A DNA stretch of 41,189 nucleotides from Bacteroidota bacterium (GTDB lineage: Bacteria; Bacteroidota; Bacteroidia; Flavobacteriales_F; PHOS-HE28). The stretch is taken from the NCBI GenBank assembly GCA_014584605.1, contig JACTMO010000074.1:1-41189 (forward strand), read 5' to 3'. The number at the start of each line of letters is the position of its first letter. Position 1 is the first letter of the stretch. Under the pieces are notes generated by a model. That model saw only the letters and a list, made by a program, of their open reading frames with translations, was not told where the DNA came from and ran no database searches. Below, in pieces: positions 17,135-25,697 of this stretch. A program made the translations under genes and the position numbers.

Positions 17135-17958
17135 ACGCACCCCTGGAAGGAGGTCTTCGGACACGTGGTGCGGCCCCACCGGCCGGTACGCCGCTGGTGA
17201 GCATCGTCACCGTGGTGTACAACGGCGCCGCGACCCTGGAGCGCACCATCCGCAGTGTGCAGGAACAGGGACATCCGGCCATCGAGCACATCATCGTGGA
17301 CGGGGGCAGCACCGACGGCACACTGGAGCTGCTGCGGCTTCACGACGACCGCCTCGCCTACTGGGTGAGCGCCAGGGACCGCGGCATCTATGACGCCATG
17401 AACAAGGGCGTGGCGCTCTGCACCGGCGAGTGGGTGGGGCTGATCAACGCGGACGACTGGTATGCGGCGGACGCGGTGCAGCAGGTGGTGGCCGCCGTCA
17501 GGGACCGGCCCGACATCAACATCGTGCACGGCGACATCCTGGTCCACTATCCGGGCGGGATCAGCAAGGTGAAGCACGCCAGGACGAGCGGCTTTCTGCT
17601 GAAGCACTGGGAGATGGTGCTGAACCATCCCTCCTTCTTTGTACGGCGCGGTTACTACGCGGGCCGGCCCTTCGACCCGGAGCTGCGCGTCAGCGGCGAC
17701 CATCAGTGGACCCTGCGGGCCTGGATGGAGGATCCGCGGCAGTTCCTGTACCTGCCGCGCGTCCTGGCCCACTTCACCGCAGGCGGTGCCAGCATGACGA
17801 TCCCGCTGCGCAAGGTGTTGCGCGAGGGCGCGCGTGTGAGCCGGTCGGTGGGCATGGGCCCGGTCGGGGTGCTCACCGGCCAGGTGGTGCGCACGGCGTT
17901 GTATGTGCCGCAGCTCCTGAAGCTGAGGCTGAACCGGTACCTTGGCCACCGTCGTTGA
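17122..17958 (+). CDS. Family 2 glycosyltransferase
   Basis: The 278-residue protein is a GT2 with a GT-A fold. It shows PLVSIVTVVYNGAATLERTI (substrate-binding start), DGGSTDGT (60-67), a metal-binding NADD (109-112), GDILVHYPGG and VSGDHQWTLR, the last matching the GD-x-(D/Q/W)-like acceptor region. It probably adds one sugar to the growing lipid-linked repeat unit. There are two possible starts: ATG 17122, which extends the gene 13 bases into the polymerase, and ATG 17131, which would give an ATGA overlap; the first is kept because it is longest. The first 20 residues are variable and disordered. No membrane helix is evident. Confidence 0.93.
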   Translation: MDAMNAPLEGGLRTRGAAPPAGTPLVSIVTVVYNGAATLERTIRSVQEQGHPAIEHIIVDGGSTDGTLELLRLHDDRLAYWVSARDRGIYDAMNKGVALCTGEWVGLINADDWYAADAVQQVVAAVRDRPDINIVHGDILVHYPGGISKVKHARTSGFLLKHWEMVLNHPSFFVRRGYYAGRPFDPELRVSGDHQWTLRAWMEDPRQFLYLPRVLAHFTAGGASMTIPLRKVLREGARVSRSVGMGPVGVLTGQVVRTALYVPQLLKLRLNRYLGHRR

Positions 17959-17967
17959 GCGCACCGA

Positions 17968-18480
17968 ATGGCCAGCGTGTGGAACATCGCCCAGGATTGG
18001 GCCGCCAACCGGGGCAACCCCAAGGGGCGGCTGGTGATGCTGATGTTCCGCACCGCACACCTGTTGCGGCAGAGCATGATCACCTTCCTGCTCTTCCTGC
18101 CCGGCTTCCTGCTGTACCGGGTCCTTGTGGAGTGGGTGCTGTGCATCGAACTGCCCTGGAAGACGAGGATCGGACCGGGCTTCCGCATCGACCATGGCCA
18201 GGGGCTGGTGGTGAACGACCATACCGTGTTCGGTGCGGGCTGCACGGTGCGCAACAGCACCACCATCGGCAACAAGCGTCTGCCCGACGGCACATACAGC
18301 GCCAGCCCGCGTTTCGGGGACCGGGTGGACATCGGTGCGAACGCGGTGATCATCGGGCCGGTCGTCGTGGGCGACGATGCGGCGATCGGGGCCGGGGCCG
18401 TGGTGGTGAAGGATGTGCCTTCCGGGCATGTCGCCGTGGGCAACCCGGCGCGCATCGTGCCACGCCGGCGCCAGGCCTGA
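17968..18480 (+). CDS. Hexapeptide-repeat acetyltransferase (serine acetyltransferase/WcaB-like)
   Basis: The 170-residue protein has a helical N-terminus (residues 1-66) with a hydrophobic stretch (ITFLLFLPGFLLYRVLVEWVL), then a left-handed beta-helix domain. That domain shows RIDHGQGLVVN (His76, the usual catalytic His), then VFGAGCTV, TTIGNK, VDIGANAVIIGPVVVGDDAAIGAGAVV and the closing VPSGHVAVGNPARIV. The arrangement is that of O-acetyltransferases such as colanic acid WcaB and serine acetyltransferases. In this locus it most likely acetylates a sugar of the repeat unit. It starts nine bases after the GT2 gene and is the last plus-strand gene before the antisense T9SS gene. Confidence 0.9.
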   Translation: MASVWNIAQDWAANRGNPKGRLVMLMFRTAHLLRQSMITFLLFLPGFLLYRVLVEWVLCIELPWKTRIGPGFRIDHGQGLVVNDHTVFGAGCTVRNSTTIGNKRLPDGTYSASPRFGDRVDIGANAVIIGPVVVGDDAAIGAGAVVVKDVPSGHVAVGNPARIVPRRRQA

Positions 18481-18490
18481 AACGCACGAC

Positions 18491-18512
18491 CCCCGGTCCG
18501 GTGGACCAGGGG
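18491..18512. terminator. Possible bidirectional hairpin between convergent genes
   Basis: The arm ccccggtcc (18491-18499) pairs with ggacc and gggg (18503-18512) around one bulged A. It is positioned eleven bases after the acetyltransferase stop. No T run follows on either strand, so this is weak. Confidence 0.35.
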
Positions 18513-18549
18513 CCGCGCTCGGTGTATGGCGGGGATATCGTGGTCGGCG

Positions 18550-21276
18550 TCAGCGCAGCACGAACTTCTGTTCACGCCGGACCGTGCCGTTGTCGATGAG
18601 AAGGATGTAGGTGCCGGGGCGTACGTCGGAAGGCAGCTGCAGCGGTCCGGGCATGTGCGCACGGGTGCGCCAGACGATGCGCCCGCTGAGGTCCATCAGG
18701 TGCAGGTCCGCCGCGCCCTCGCCATGGAGGTGGATCGTTCCACCGGCCTCGGCCGGGTTGGGATGGGCCAGTGCCGCATCGGGTCCTTCCGTCGTCGAGG
18801 GGGCCATGCCCGTGCTGAGCCCGCACAGGATGTCCTCCTCGCGCACCAGCACCACCGAGCGGTAGGGCTGCACCGTGATGGACCCGCTGTGCAGGTCGCC
18901 CTGCACATCGCTCCAGCATCCGTCCAGCGAGAAGGTCTGTGCGGTGGGCTGGTCGTTCACCAGCAGTTGCTGACGGTCCAGCGGGTCCAGCGGGGTCACG
19001 TCCACGCGGTGAAGCTCCACGTTGTCCAGCCAGTAGGTGCTCTCGGTCCAGTGGTTGGTGAAGGTGCAGTTGCCCTGATCGGTGAGGTCGCTCTGGAAGA
19101 ACAGGGTGACATCGCGGCGTACGGAGCTGAAGGGGATGAAGCGGCTGGCGACCATCTGTGGACCGGTCTGCTGGGTGAGGCCCTTGAAACCGGCCTTCAC
19201 CTCGCCCTGCATGTTGCTCTGGATGCTGAAGCGCAGGCGGTACCACTGGCCGTTCTGCACGCTCGCGGTCTGGGTGTGTTTCAGGGTGAACTCGTTGTAC
19301 GTGTTGTTGTTGGCGAAATGCACCTTGAGGGCGCCGTTGTCCAGCAGGCCGTAGTCGTGGGTGATCTGGCCCTGGGACGGCCAGCCGCTCCAGCCGTTGA
19401 CGTCGTAGGCGAAGTTGCCGTTGGGCACCAGGTTGGCGCTCAGCACGTCGGTCACCTCATAGGGGCTCATGGTCTTCGGGCTGCGGAACGAGTTGGCGTC
19501 CTCGTTCCGTTCAGCCTGCCAGCGTTCCAGGCTGAAGTACTTCATCACGCCCGCATAGGTGTTGAACTGCAGGATGCTGCGGTCGTTGTAGGGGTTGAAG
19601 TAGTAGTTGTTGTTGAAGGTGCCGTAGTCCACCCAGTTCGCCGAGTACACATGGTACTGGCGCATGCAGAGCTGGTCCACGCTCAGGGCGTACATCACGT
19701 TGCCGGTGTACACATCGTTGAAGGCGGGCACGTGGTAGGGCGCGGTGGCCCCCGGACCGTTGCAGTTGCTGAAGTCGGATATGGAAAGCTGCACCGTGTT
19801 GTTGAACAGGACGTTGTCCTTGATCTGGTTGCCGGTGCTCACCATGGTGTGGTCCACGTGGATACCGCTGCCCAGGCAGTTGGCCACCGTATTGTGCTGC
19901 ACCAGGGTGTTCTTGATGCTGATGTTGCCGAAGTAGATGCCGTGGCAGATGGGCTCGTAGTTGCTGAAGTTCGGGGCCGAGCTCTCCAGGTCGCCGCTGA
20001 TGTCCATGACGATGTTGTCGCGGATGATCATGCCGTCGGCGTTGTCCAGTGCGATGCCGCCCCCGTCGTTGAGGATGGCCAGGGCATGGACCACGATGTT
20101 GCGCTCCACCAGGGCGTCCTGCTCCACCACCATGCCCACATAGCCGATGTTCTCGAAGCGGTTGTCGGCCACCGTCATGCCCTGGCCGGTGAGGCGCAGG
20201 CCGAAGTAGCCCCAGTTGTTCTCCCCCAGTCCGGGTTGCAGGGCCACGTCCTCGAACACGCAGTTGGTCACCGAGCTGTTGTTGTCCATCAGGTACACGC
20301 CGGTGGCATAGGTGCGCTGCACGTTCAGGTGGTGGAAGTCCTGGTCGTTACCGGTGCTGAGGATGGCCTGGTGCGTGTCGCTGAAACTGCAGTGGGCGGC
20401 CTCCAACTGGGTGGATCCGCTCAGGCGCAGGCTGGCTCCGGTCTGGTGGCGGAAGGCGATGTGCTCCACCAGGATGTGGTGGCGCTGCCAGCTCACCGAG
20501 ACGCCATGGTCGGTCACGCTCGCTTCCACCAGCTGGGCGTTCGGGTCGGCGTTGTTGGGGCACCACAGGTAGAGCTGTCCGGAGGTCGCATCGTGGAACC
20601 ACTCCCCGGGCGCGTCCAGCTCGCTGAGCTTGTTGCGCAGGAAGTAGCCCCAATGGTCGTCGCCGATGTTGTTGCCGGTGCTCGTGTGGGTGAGGGCGGT
20701 GCCCGTGAACGCGGTCACCCGGGCGGTGTCGTAGCTCCAGTTGGTGGTGCGCATCACCATCGTGCCGCCCGTCCAGTATCCGGCAGGCTGGGTGAGGGCC
20801 GCGTCCTGGGTGGTGGTGGCCGTGCCCTGGTCGTTGCGGAGCCAGCCGCTGTTGGGGTACCGCGCCAGGGTCTGCAACTGCCCGTTCACGTACAGGTGCT
20901 TCATGGCCTGGGTGAAGGGGGCACGCCACACATTGCCGTTGTGCACCGTCCAGCCCGTCACGGGCACGCTGCCGCTGATCACGGGGTCCGCACCGGTGCC
21001 ATAGGCGCCGATGGTGATGCGGTTGCCGGCCGAGCCGTTGGCGGATACGGTGAGCTTGCCGCGGTACACGCCTCCGCGCTGAAAGAGCACCTGGTCGCCG
21101 GGTTGTAGCTGGCCGGCGATCTGGTTCACGCGGCCGATGGTCTGCCAGGCTTGTGAAGGGCCGGTGCCGCTGTTGGCGTCGTTCCCCGTGGGCGACACGT
21201 GGTACGTGGCCGCCGACAGGCGGAGGGCCATCAGCAGGGAGGTGAGCAGGAGGGGGCGTGAGCTGTTGCGCATCAT
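18550..21276 (-). CDS. Secreted right-handed beta-helix protein with T9SS sorting domain
   Basis: The 908-residue protein starts with a signal peptide (LLLTSLLMALRLSAATYHVS). The sequence YHVSPTGNDANSGTGPSQAW is typical of the first coil of parallel beta-helix polysaccharide lyases and related proteins. Residues about 100-560 contain many short Asn- and Val-rich coils (for instance SVTNCVFEDV, GMIIRDNIVMDI, IKNTLVQHNTVANCLGSGIHVDHT). A carbohydrate-binding-like beta domain occupies about residues 600-770, and the last 80 residues form a type A sorting domain (AHPNPAEAGG, LMDLSGRIVWRT and REQKFVLR). It may bind or cleave the polymer or another glycan. I chose ATG 21276 because the signal peptide starts there; an alternative ATG is 21273. 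No catalytic triad can be assigned by eye. Confidence 0.87.
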   Translation of the reverse strand: MMRNSSRPLLLTSLLMALRLSAATYHVSPTGNDANSGTGPSQAWQTIGRVNQIAGQLQPGDQVLFQRGGVYRGKLTVSANGSAGNRITIGAYGTGADPVISGSVPVTGWTVHNGNVWRAPFTQAMKHLYVNGQLQTLARYPNSGWLRNDQGTATTTQDAALTQPAGYWTGGTMVMRTTNWSYDTARVTAFTGTALTHTSTGNNIGDDHWGYFLRNKLSELDAPGEWFHDATSGQLYLWCPNNADPNAQLVEASVTDHGVSVSWQRHHILVEHIAFRHQTGASLRLSGSTQLEAAHCSFSDTHQAILSTGNDQDFHHLNVQRTYATGVYLMDNNSSVTNCVFEDVALQPGLGENNWGYFGLRLTGQGMTVADNRFENIGYVGMVVEQDALVERNIVVHALAILNDGGGIALDNADGMIIRDNIVMDISGDLESSAPNFSNYEPICHGIYFGNISIKNTLVQHNTVANCLGSGIHVDHTMVSTGNQIKDNVLFNNTVQLSISDFSNCNGPGATAPYHVPAFNDVYTGNVMYALSVDQLCMRQYHVYSANWVDYGTFNNNYYFNPYNDRSILQFNTYAGVMKYFSLERWQAERNEDANSFRSPKTMSPYEVTDVLSANLVPNGNFAYDVNGWSGWPSQGQITHDYGLLDNGALKVHFANNNTYNEFTLKHTQTASVQNGQWYRLRFSIQSNMQGEVKAGFKGLTQQTGPQMVASRFIPFSSVRRDVTLFFQSDLTDQGNCTFTNHWTESTYWLDNVELHRVDVTPLDPLDRQQLLVNDQPTAQTFSLDGCWSDVQGDLHSGSITVQPYRSVVLVREEDILCGLSTGMAPSTTEGPDAALAHPNPAEAGGTIHLHGEGAADLHLMDLSGRIVWRTRAHMPGPLQLPSDVRPGTYILLIDNGTVRREQKFVLR

Positions 21277-21382
21277 CGGTGGTTCGTTCCGTTGAACCCC
21301 GGTTCCGCTGCACCGGTTGGGTTCTTTCGACGGATCCGGGCCCGCCATCCGACGAACGCCCGTTCCGGGCCGCCCGACCGGA

Positions 21383-21390
21383 TACCTTTG
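21383..21390 (+). promoter_or_regulatory. Promoter -7 box immediately before the GT4 gene
   Basis: TACCTTTG fits TAnnTTTG exactly and ends only seven bases before the ATG at 21398. A start site at the usual distance would give an almost leaderless mRNA. It allows the second half of the locus to be transcribed independently after the antisense interruption. Confidence 0.6.
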
Positions 21391-21397
21391 GCCGCCG

Positions 21398-22516
21398 ATG
21401 ACCGGCCGACCCCTTCGCGTGCTCGTCGTGGGCCAGACCCCGCCGCCCTTCGGCGGGCAGGCCGTGATGATCCAGGCCATGCTCGAAGGGCGGTACCGGG
21501 ACGTGGAACTGCATCACGTGCGCATGGCCTTCTCGGAGGACATGGAGAGCGTGGGCCGGTTCCAGCCGCGCAAGTTGCTCGTGCTCCTCACCACCGTGCT
21601 GGCCGTATGGCGCGCCCGCCTGATGAAGCGGACCCCCGTGCTGTACTACCCGCCGGCCGGCCCCAACAAGGTGCCGGTGCTGCGGGACCTGGTGCTGCTG
21701 TGCGCGGTGCGCTGGATGTTCCGTCGCACGGTGTTCCACTTCCACGCCAGCGGGGTGTCCGGCTTCGCCCCGCAGCTGCCGGCCGTGCTGCGCCCCCTGT
21801 TCCGCATGGCCTACGGTCGCCCCGACCTGGCGATCCGTACGGCGGAACAGAACCCCGATGACGGTGCGGCCCTCGGCGCACACCGCTCCATCGTGGTGCC
21901 CAACGGCGTGCCCGATGGGCGCGGCGCGGTGGAGGAGCGCACGGCCGCGCCGGACGAGCCCTTGGTGCTGCTCTTCACCGGCGTGCTGATCGCGGGCAAG
22001 GGGGTGATGGTGTTATTGGAGGCCTTCCAGCGTCTGTGCGCCCGTGGGGTGAACGCCCGCCTGGAGCTGATGGGCAAGTGGGGCGACCCGGACTTCCGCG
22101 CCGCCTGCGAGGGGTTCATCGCCCGCCACGACCTGCGGGAACGGGTACGCTTCCTCGGCGTGAAACGCGATGCGGAGAAGCTGGCCCATTTCGCCGGCTG
22201 CGACATCTTTTGCTTCCCCTCGCACTTCGACGCCGAGAGCTTCGGCCTGGTCCTGGTGGAGGCCATGCAGTTCGCCAAACCGGTGGTGAGCACGCGCTGG
22301 CGCGGCATCCCCTCGGTGGTGCAGGAGGGCGTCAACGGCTTCCTGGTGCCCGTGGAGGACCCCGGCTCCGTGGCCGACCGGTTGGCGCGCCTGGCGGCCG
22401 ATCCCACCCTGCGCCGCAGCATGGGGGAGGCCGGCCGACGCATCTTTGAGGAGCGGTTCACGTTAGAACGCTTCCATCGGCGCATGGAGGAGGCGCTCCT
22501 CGGCCTGCGCCCATAG
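21398..22516 (+). CDS. Family 4 glycosyltransferase
   Basis: The 372-residue protein has the GT-B fold. The N-terminal domain begins RVLVVGQTPPPFGGQAVMI. The C-terminal nucleotide-sugar domain contains VLLFTGVLIAGKGVMVLLEAF, VRFLGVK, then FCFPSHFDAESFGLVLVEAM, which holds the EX7E motif of GT4, and PVVSTRWRGIPSVVQEG. It transfers a sugar from a nucleotide donor, probably to the lipid-linked oligosaccharide. I chose ATG 21398 because the homology begins there and a perfect promoter box lies just upstream; the longer frame to 21317 would include the promoter. It is divergent from the beta-helix gene. Confidence 0.93.
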   Translation: MTGRPLRVLVVGQTPPPFGGQAVMIQAMLEGRYRDVELHHVRMAFSEDMESVGRFQPRKLLVLLTTVLAVWRARLMKRTPVLYYPPAGPNKVPVLRDLVLLCAVRWMFRRTVFHFHASGVSGFAPQLPAVLRPLFRMAYGRPDLAIRTAEQNPDDGAALGAHRSIVVPNGVPDGRGAVEERTAAPDEPLVLLFTGVLIAGKGVMVLLEAFQRLCARGVNARLELMGKWGDPDFRAACEGFIARHDLRERVRFLGVKRDAEKLAHFAGCDIFCFPSHFDAESFGLVLVEAMQFAKPVVSTRWRGIPSVVQEGVNGFLVPVEDPGSVADRLARLAADPTLRRSMGEAGRRIFEERFTLERFHRRMEEALLGLRP

Positions 22517-22527
22517 TGCGAACGACC

Positions 22528-23529
22528 ATGCGCGTCCTTGTCACCGGCGGTTCAGGCTTCATCGGCACCAACCTCATGCAGCATCTGCGTGCGTCCGGTG
22601 CCGAGGCCCTCAATGTGGACTGGAACCCGCCGTTGGACCCGCAGCATCGCGACACCTGGCGCGAGCTCGACCTCATGGACGGGAAGGCCGTGGCCGAGGC
22701 CATGGCCGCCTTCAGGCCCACGCACGTGGTGCATTTGGCCGCCCGCACCGACACCGAGGAACAGAAGGACCTCAACGCCTACATCCAGAACCACGAGGGC
22801 ACGCGGCTGCTCCTGGCCGCCGTGCGGGCCTGCCCCTCGGTGGAGCGCATCATCGTCACCAGCACCCAGTTCGTCTGCGAGGCCGGGTACCAGCCCAAGG
22901 ACGACCTCGACTTCAAGCCGTTCACCCTGTACGGCGAGTCCAAACGGCTCACCGAGCTGGCCGTGCGCGAGGCCGGGCTGGGCTGCGCCTGGACCATTAT
23001 CCGCCCCACCACCATCTGGGGGCCGTGGAGCCTGCGCTACCGCGATGTGATGTTCAAGGTGATGCGCAAGGGGCTCTACTTCCATCCTTCGCGGAGGAAG
23101 GTGGTGCGTTCCTACGGGTACGTGGGCAACGTGGTCTGGCAGATCGACCGCATCCTGCGTCTTCCGGCCGAACGGATGAACGGACGGGTGTTCTATGTGG
23201 GCGATCCCCCGTTCGACCTGCGCACCTGGGTGGAGGCGGTGTCCCAGGCGCTCACGGGGCGTCCGGTGCGGTACATCCCCACCTGGATGGTGCGCGGCCT
23301 GGCCCTCGTCGGCGATGTGCTCAAGGCCGTGGGGCTGCCCTTCCCGATCACCAGCGGCCGCTTCCGCTCGATGACCAGCGATTACATCACCCCGATGGAC
23401 CGGACGATCGAGGCCCTGGGGCCCGCACCGTTCAGCGTGGAGCAGGGGGTGAAGGCCACCGTGGACTGGTACGATGGCGGCAGCGAACGCATCGCACATC
23501 CCGTGCGCAAAGTGGTGGGCCATGGCTGA
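22528..23529 (+). CDS. NAD-dependent epimerase/dehydratase (extended SDR)
   Basis: The 333-residue protein has the Rossmann motif GGSGFIG (7-13), HLAARTD, the catalytic pattern Ser/Thr111-113 with YGESK (Tyr135, Lys139), and RPTTIWGPWSLRY. This places it with nucleotide-sugar 4-epimerases, dehydratases and reductases; the exact sugar is not evident. A hydrophobic stretch near residues 255-270 (VRGLALVGDVLKAVGLPF) is common in membrane-associated members. The frame is open back to a GTG at 22516, but ATG 22528 directly precedes the conserved MRVLVTGG and is preferred. The 3' end overlaps the WecG-type gene by eight bases. It probably makes a nucleotide-sugar precursor for this locus. Confidence 0.9.
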   Translation: MRVLVTGGSGFIGTNLMQHLRASGAEALNVDWNPPLDPQHRDTWRELDLMDGKAVAEAMAAFRPTHVVHLAARTDTEEQKDLNAYIQNHEGTRLLLAAVRACPSVERIIVTSTQFVCEAGYQPKDDLDFKPFTLYGESKRLTELAVREAGLGCAWTIIRPTTIWGPWSLRYRDVMFKVMRKGLYFHPSRRKVVRSYGYVGNVVWQIDRILRLPAERMNGRVFYVGDPPFDLRTWVEAVSQALTGRPVRYIPTWMVRGLALVGDVLKAVGLPFPITSGRFRSMTSDYITPMDRTIEALGPAPFSVEQGVKATVDWYDGGSERIAHPVRKVVGHG

Positions 23530-24355
23530 GCACAACGCGATCATACCGGGGGCCTTGCCCAAGCAGGAGGTCGTGGGGGTGGGCATCACCCTGGGCCCGT
23601 TCGCCACCCACGTGGACAGGATGGTCGCCTTGGGAGCGGCCCGGCGTTCCTCGTACGTATGCTGTGTCAACGCCCACATGGCCGTGGAGGCGGCGCGGGA
23701 CCCCGGTTTTGCCCGGGTGGTGAACGAGGCCGACCTGGCCACGGCCGACGGCATGCCCCTGCTGCGCTGCCTGCAATGGTTCGGTGGCGAACGCCAGGAA
23801 CGGGTGGCGGGCAACGACCTGATGCCCGCGCTGCTGCGGTGCGCGGCCGAGCAGGGGCTGTCGGTGTACCTGTACGGCGGTCGCGAGGAGGTGTTGCAAC
23901 GGATCCGCGACCGTGCCGCGCACGAGTTCCCGACCCTGCGCATCGCCGGGATGCACGCCCCGCCGTTCCGTGCCCTGAGCGAGGCGGAACTGCAGGCCGA
24001 TGCGGACCGCATCAACGCCAGCGGGGCCCATATCGTGATGGTGTCCCTGGGCTGCCCCAAGCAGGAACGGTGGATGGCCGTCATGCGCCCGGCGGTGCAT
24101 GCCCTGATGATCGGCCTGGGCGGTGCCTTCCTGCTCTATGCCGACGTCGATACCCGGGCGCCCAAGTGGATGCGCGACCTCGCCCTGGAATGGGCCTACC
24201 GCCTGGCCTTGGAACCGGGGCGCCTCTGGAAGCGTTACCTGGTCACCAACACCCTCTTCCTGGGCCTGGCCGTTCGGGACGCCTGGCGAAGGGTCGCCGG
24301 GGGCGGTACCGGACGCGTGGCCGCCCGGCATGATCTGGCGACACCGACGCGTTGA
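23522..24355 (+). CDS. WecG/TagA/CpsF family glycosyltransferase
   Basis: The 277-residue protein shows the family's conserved blocks in order: VGITLGPFATHVDRMV, CVNAHMAVEAARDPGFARVV, then NEADLATADGMPLLRCLQ, RVAGNDLMPALLR, VYLYGGREEVL and VSLGCPKQERWM. A C-terminal helix region RAPKWMRDLALEWAYRLALE follows. Members (GT26) transfer ManNAcA, ManNAc or a glucosyl residue to a lipid-linked first sugar. The ATG at 23522 lies inside the end of the epimerase gene; the longer frame is not supported by homology. Activity is plausible given wecB at 26757, which would supply UDP-ManNAc. It is peripheral to the inner membrane. Confidence 0.93.
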   Translation: MAEHNAIIPGALPKQEVVGVGITLGPFATHVDRMVALGAARRSSYVCCVNAHMAVEAARDPGFARVVNEADLATADGMPLLRCLQWFGGERQERVAGNDLMPALLRCAAEQGLSVYLYGGREEVLQRIRDRAAHEFPTLRIAGMHAPPFRALSEAELQADADRINASGAHIVMVSLGCPKQERWMAVMRPAVHALMIGLGGAFLLYADVDTRAPKWMRDLALEWAYRLALEPGRLWKRYLVTNTLFLGLAVRDAWRRVAGGGTGRVAARHDLATPTR

Positions 24356-24425
24356 ACGGGGTCCGGCACGCCGCTTGAGGAAAGGAGCGCCACTTCGACG
24401 AATTGGATGTTTTCTTCGACAAATC

Positions 24426-24456
24426 TTGACAAAGGAAGATGCCGGGTTTAGTTTTG
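24426..24456 (+). promoter_or_regulatory. Promoter of the sugar-phosphate transferase gene
   Basis: TTGA at 24426-24429 and TAGTTTTG at 24449-24456 are separated by 19 bases, a full Bacteroidota promoter. The leader would be about 65-70 bases. The 174-base gap is A+T-richer than its surroundings. Confidence 0.72.
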
Positions 24457-24529
24457 ACCTCCCCCAACGACCGGCCAGGAAGCGACCGAAGCCGTTATCC
24501 GAACGATCGATCTTGATCCGCTCCTGCGC

Positions 24530-25654
24530 ATGGAACTGAACGAACCCGGTAGAACGGCCACCCGTCCGGAGGGCATGGGCGACCTGGCGGCGTTGCTCCG
24601 GTCCAAACGGCTGTCCCTGCAACAGGTAGGGTCCGGGTTGAGCAAGGTGCTCACCCTGGAGCCGCTCACCTCGGTGAAGGACCTGATCATCGTGGGTGAG
24701 GGACCTGCGGCCGAGGAGATCTTCCAGTACTGCCAGGACCAGACCGTGCGGGGCTACCGGTTCCGCGGGCTCTTCAACGACCAGGAGGTACGCGGCCCTT
24801 TGGGTGCCCAGCGGGTGGGTGATGTGGAGGATGCCAAGGTCTTCGCCGTGCAGAACCGCATCGACATCGTGTACTGCGCGCTCCCGGGCACGCGGCGGGC
24901 GGACATCACCGACCTGATGGAGTTCTGCGAGCGTAACACCATCCGATTCCGGGTGATCCCCAGCGCGGACAGCTTCATCCCGGTGGTGCAGACCACGGAC
25001 CTGGAGTTCCACGGCTCGGTGCCGGTGAGCAAGCTGCGGCGCGAGCCCCTGGACATCCGCAGCAACCGGGTCCTGAAGCGCAGTTTCGACGTGCTGTTCT
25101 CCGCCCTGGTGATCCTGCTGGTCTTCACCTGGCTTTTCCCCATCCTGGCCGTGCTGGTGAAGCTGTCCTCGCGTGGGCCGGTCTTCTTCCGGCAGCAGCG
25201 GCTGGGCCGGGACAACAAGGAGTTCAGTTGTTGGAAGTTCCGCTCCATGCGGATGAACGCCGAGGCGGACACCAAGCAGGCCACCAAGAACGACCCGCGG
25301 GTCACCCGGGTGGGCGCCTTCCTGCGCAAGAGCAACCTGGACGAGATGCCCCAGTTCCTCAACGTGCTCATGGGGCAGATGAGCGTGGTGGGCCCGCGGC
25401 CGCACCCCCTGCGGCTCAACGACCAGTACCGGGACATCATCGACAAGTACATGGTGCGGCACTTCGTGCGCCCCGGCATCACGGGCTGGGCCCAGGTGAA
25501 CGGTTTCCGCGGGGAGACGCGCACCCCGGAGCTGATGGAACGGCGTATCGAGCTGGACGTGTGGTACCTGGAGAACTGGAGCTTCGGGCTGGACCTGCGG
25601 ATCGTGGTGCGGACCGTGACCAACATGCTGCGCAAGGACCCCAACGCCTATTGA
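24530..25654 (+). CDS. Initiating sugar-phosphate transferase (WcaJ-type C-terminal domain)
   Basis: The 374-residue protein has a Rossmann-like CoA-binding-like domain near residues 50-170 (LIIVGEGPAAEEIFQYCQ), then a bacterial sugar transferase domain. The latter includes the re-entrant membrane helix at 187-210, CWKFRSM (235-240), LDEMPQF (Asp271, Glu272), VVGPRP (286-291) and RPGITGWAQ (314-322). These proteins put the first sugar-1-phosphate on undecaprenyl phosphate. Usual members are about 460 residues with four to five N-terminal membrane helices, which are missing here: the in-frame stop at 24455-24457 and the promoter at 24449 leave no room for them. Most of the rest is intact, so it is likely active, as short PglC-like enzymes without the bundle are. 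It is the last gene of the first polysaccharide block. Confidence 0.92.
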   Translation: MELNEPGRTATRPEGMGDLAALLRSKRLSLQQVGSGLSKVLTLEPLTSVKDLIIVGEGPAAEEIFQYCQDQTVRGYRFRGLFNDQEVRGPLGAQRVGDVEDAKVFAVQNRIDIVYCALPGTRRADITDLMEFCERNTIRFRVIPSADSFIPVVQTTDLEFHGSVPVSKLRREPLDIRSNRVLKRSFDVLFSALVILLVFTWLFPILAVLVKLSSRGPVFFRQQRLGRDNKEFSCWKFRSMRMNAEADTKQATKNDPRVTRVGAFLRKSNLDEMPQFLNVLMGQMSVVGPRPHPLRLNDQYRDIIDKYMVRHFVRPGITGWAQVNGFRGETRTPELMERRIELDVWYLENWSFGLDLRIVVRTVTNMLRKDPNAY

Positions 25655-25662
25655 AGGCTGCC

Positions 25663-25697
25663 GGGGCTTGCCGGACCGGTCGGAAGCGCTATATTTG
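25663..25697 (+). promoter_or_regulatory. Promoter of rpsT
   Basis: TTG at 25668-25670 and TATATTTG at 25690-25697 are spaced by 19 bases. The segment 25663-25698 is nearly identical to that before rpmH (30 of 36 bases). It ends 26 bases before the start codon. Confidence 0.78.

Noticed and set aside
18526..21108. 860-codon plus-strand ORF opposite the beta-helix gene
   Set aside because: The minus strand has signal peptide, beta-helix repeats and sorting domain; the plus frame has no signal or domain.
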